Source of the DNA: Demequina sp.
GTDB taxonomy: Bacteria > Actinomycetota > Actinomycetes > Actinomycetales > Demequinaceae
NCBI GenBank assembly: GCA_024707205.1
Contig: JANQAD010000001.1
Span: 1,887,979 to 1,951,978, forward strand
DNA: 64,000 bases
Direction: 5' to 3'
The position numbers and the translations under genes are program-made. This document shows positions 63,973-64,000 of this stretch, piece after piece. The first letter of the stretch is position 1, and the number at the start of each line of letters is the position of its first letter. The notes below the pieces were generated by a model, which saw nothing but the letters and a program-made list of their open reading frames with translations, did not search any database and was not told the origin of the DNA.

Positions 63973-64000
63973 GCCGGATCATCCTGTGGCGGCACGCGCC
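63969..64000 (+). CDS. Start of a third histidine-phosphatase-like gene (cut by window end)
   Basis: GTG 63969 overlaps the previous stop (63970-63972) and reads MSRIILWRHA before the window ends. The W-R-H start fits the catalytic RH motif of the same superfamily (RHA/RHG). Only ten codons are visible. Confidence 0.6.
   Translation, partial: MSRIILWRHA

Overview
The window is high-GC DNA (by eye around 70%) from an actinobacterium, most likely order Micrococcales and close to Demequinaceae/Cellulomonadaceae. This rests on the GC content, frequent GTG starts, actinobacterial small proteins (DUF3515 lipoprotein, DUF222-HNH, DUF177, a 48-aa proA-nadD peptide), gene orders such as murA-plsC-gpsA-ddl, rpmB-fakA-recG, rsmD-coaD-DUF177-rpmF-rnc-mutM and rne-rplU-rpmA-obgE-proB, and cellulose-degrading enzymes. 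Genus is inference.

Layout. 1-2.9 kb: tail of an upstream gene, a short-chain dehydrogenase, an LtrA-family membrane protein, tRNA-Glu(CUC) and a DCC-family oxidoreductase. 3.0-14 kb: two giant exported proteins, a sialidase-like/SGNH-esterase/zincin fusion and a GH9 cellulase with four CBM4/9-type modules and three Ig-like repeats. 14.2-17.1 kb: IclR regulator divergent from leuCD. 17-23.2 kb: P-loop kinase, lipoprotein and PfkB kinase, then murA-plsC-gpsA-ddl (cell wall and phospholipid). 23.3-31.8 kb: HNH protein, DUF3515 lipoprotein, MATE exporter, thiL, rpmB, FakA-like protein, recG. 31.8-32.7 kb: a small lower-GC patch with two orphan small genes and striking inverted repeats. 32.7-35.7 kb: GH5 cellulase divergent from a cellobiose 2-epimerase. 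35.8-39.3 kb: rsmD-coaD and DUF177-rpmF-rnc-mutM. 39.3-41.8 kb: a DevR/DevS-like pair in convergent orientation around a small membrane protein. 42-43 kb: exported Ig-repeat protein. 43-48.7 kb: cydABDC (cytochrome bd). 49-55 kb: rne, rplU, rpmA, obgE, proB. 55-64 kb: P-type ATPase, a tiny leader-like ORF and patatin, proA, small peptide, nadD, membrane protein, rsfS and three tandem histidine phosphatases.

Functional links. The GH9 cellulase, GH5 cellulase and cellobiose 2-epimerase probably form one cellulose-use regulon: near-identical LacI-type operators (CGAAACGTTTCG and variants) lie upstream of GH9 and between GH5 and the epimerase. leuCD is probably controlled by the divergent IclR protein through a palindrome inside the regulator's own promoter.

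Two window-wide observations. (1) The 10-mer AGCGTCGGGC occurs at least 24 times (12 per strand) where about 0.7 would be expected by composition. It occurs in several reading frames, between genes, and once as a perfect inverted pair forming a stem-loop; it resembles the dispersed uptake or architecture words of other bacteria, and I know of no description of it. (2) Seven genes carry eight apparent 1-nt indels, several in G/C runs and including the housekeeping genes thiL and recG, so sequencing error is likely and these genes should be read as probably intact. No CRISPR array, rRNA, insertion sequence or prophage was seen.
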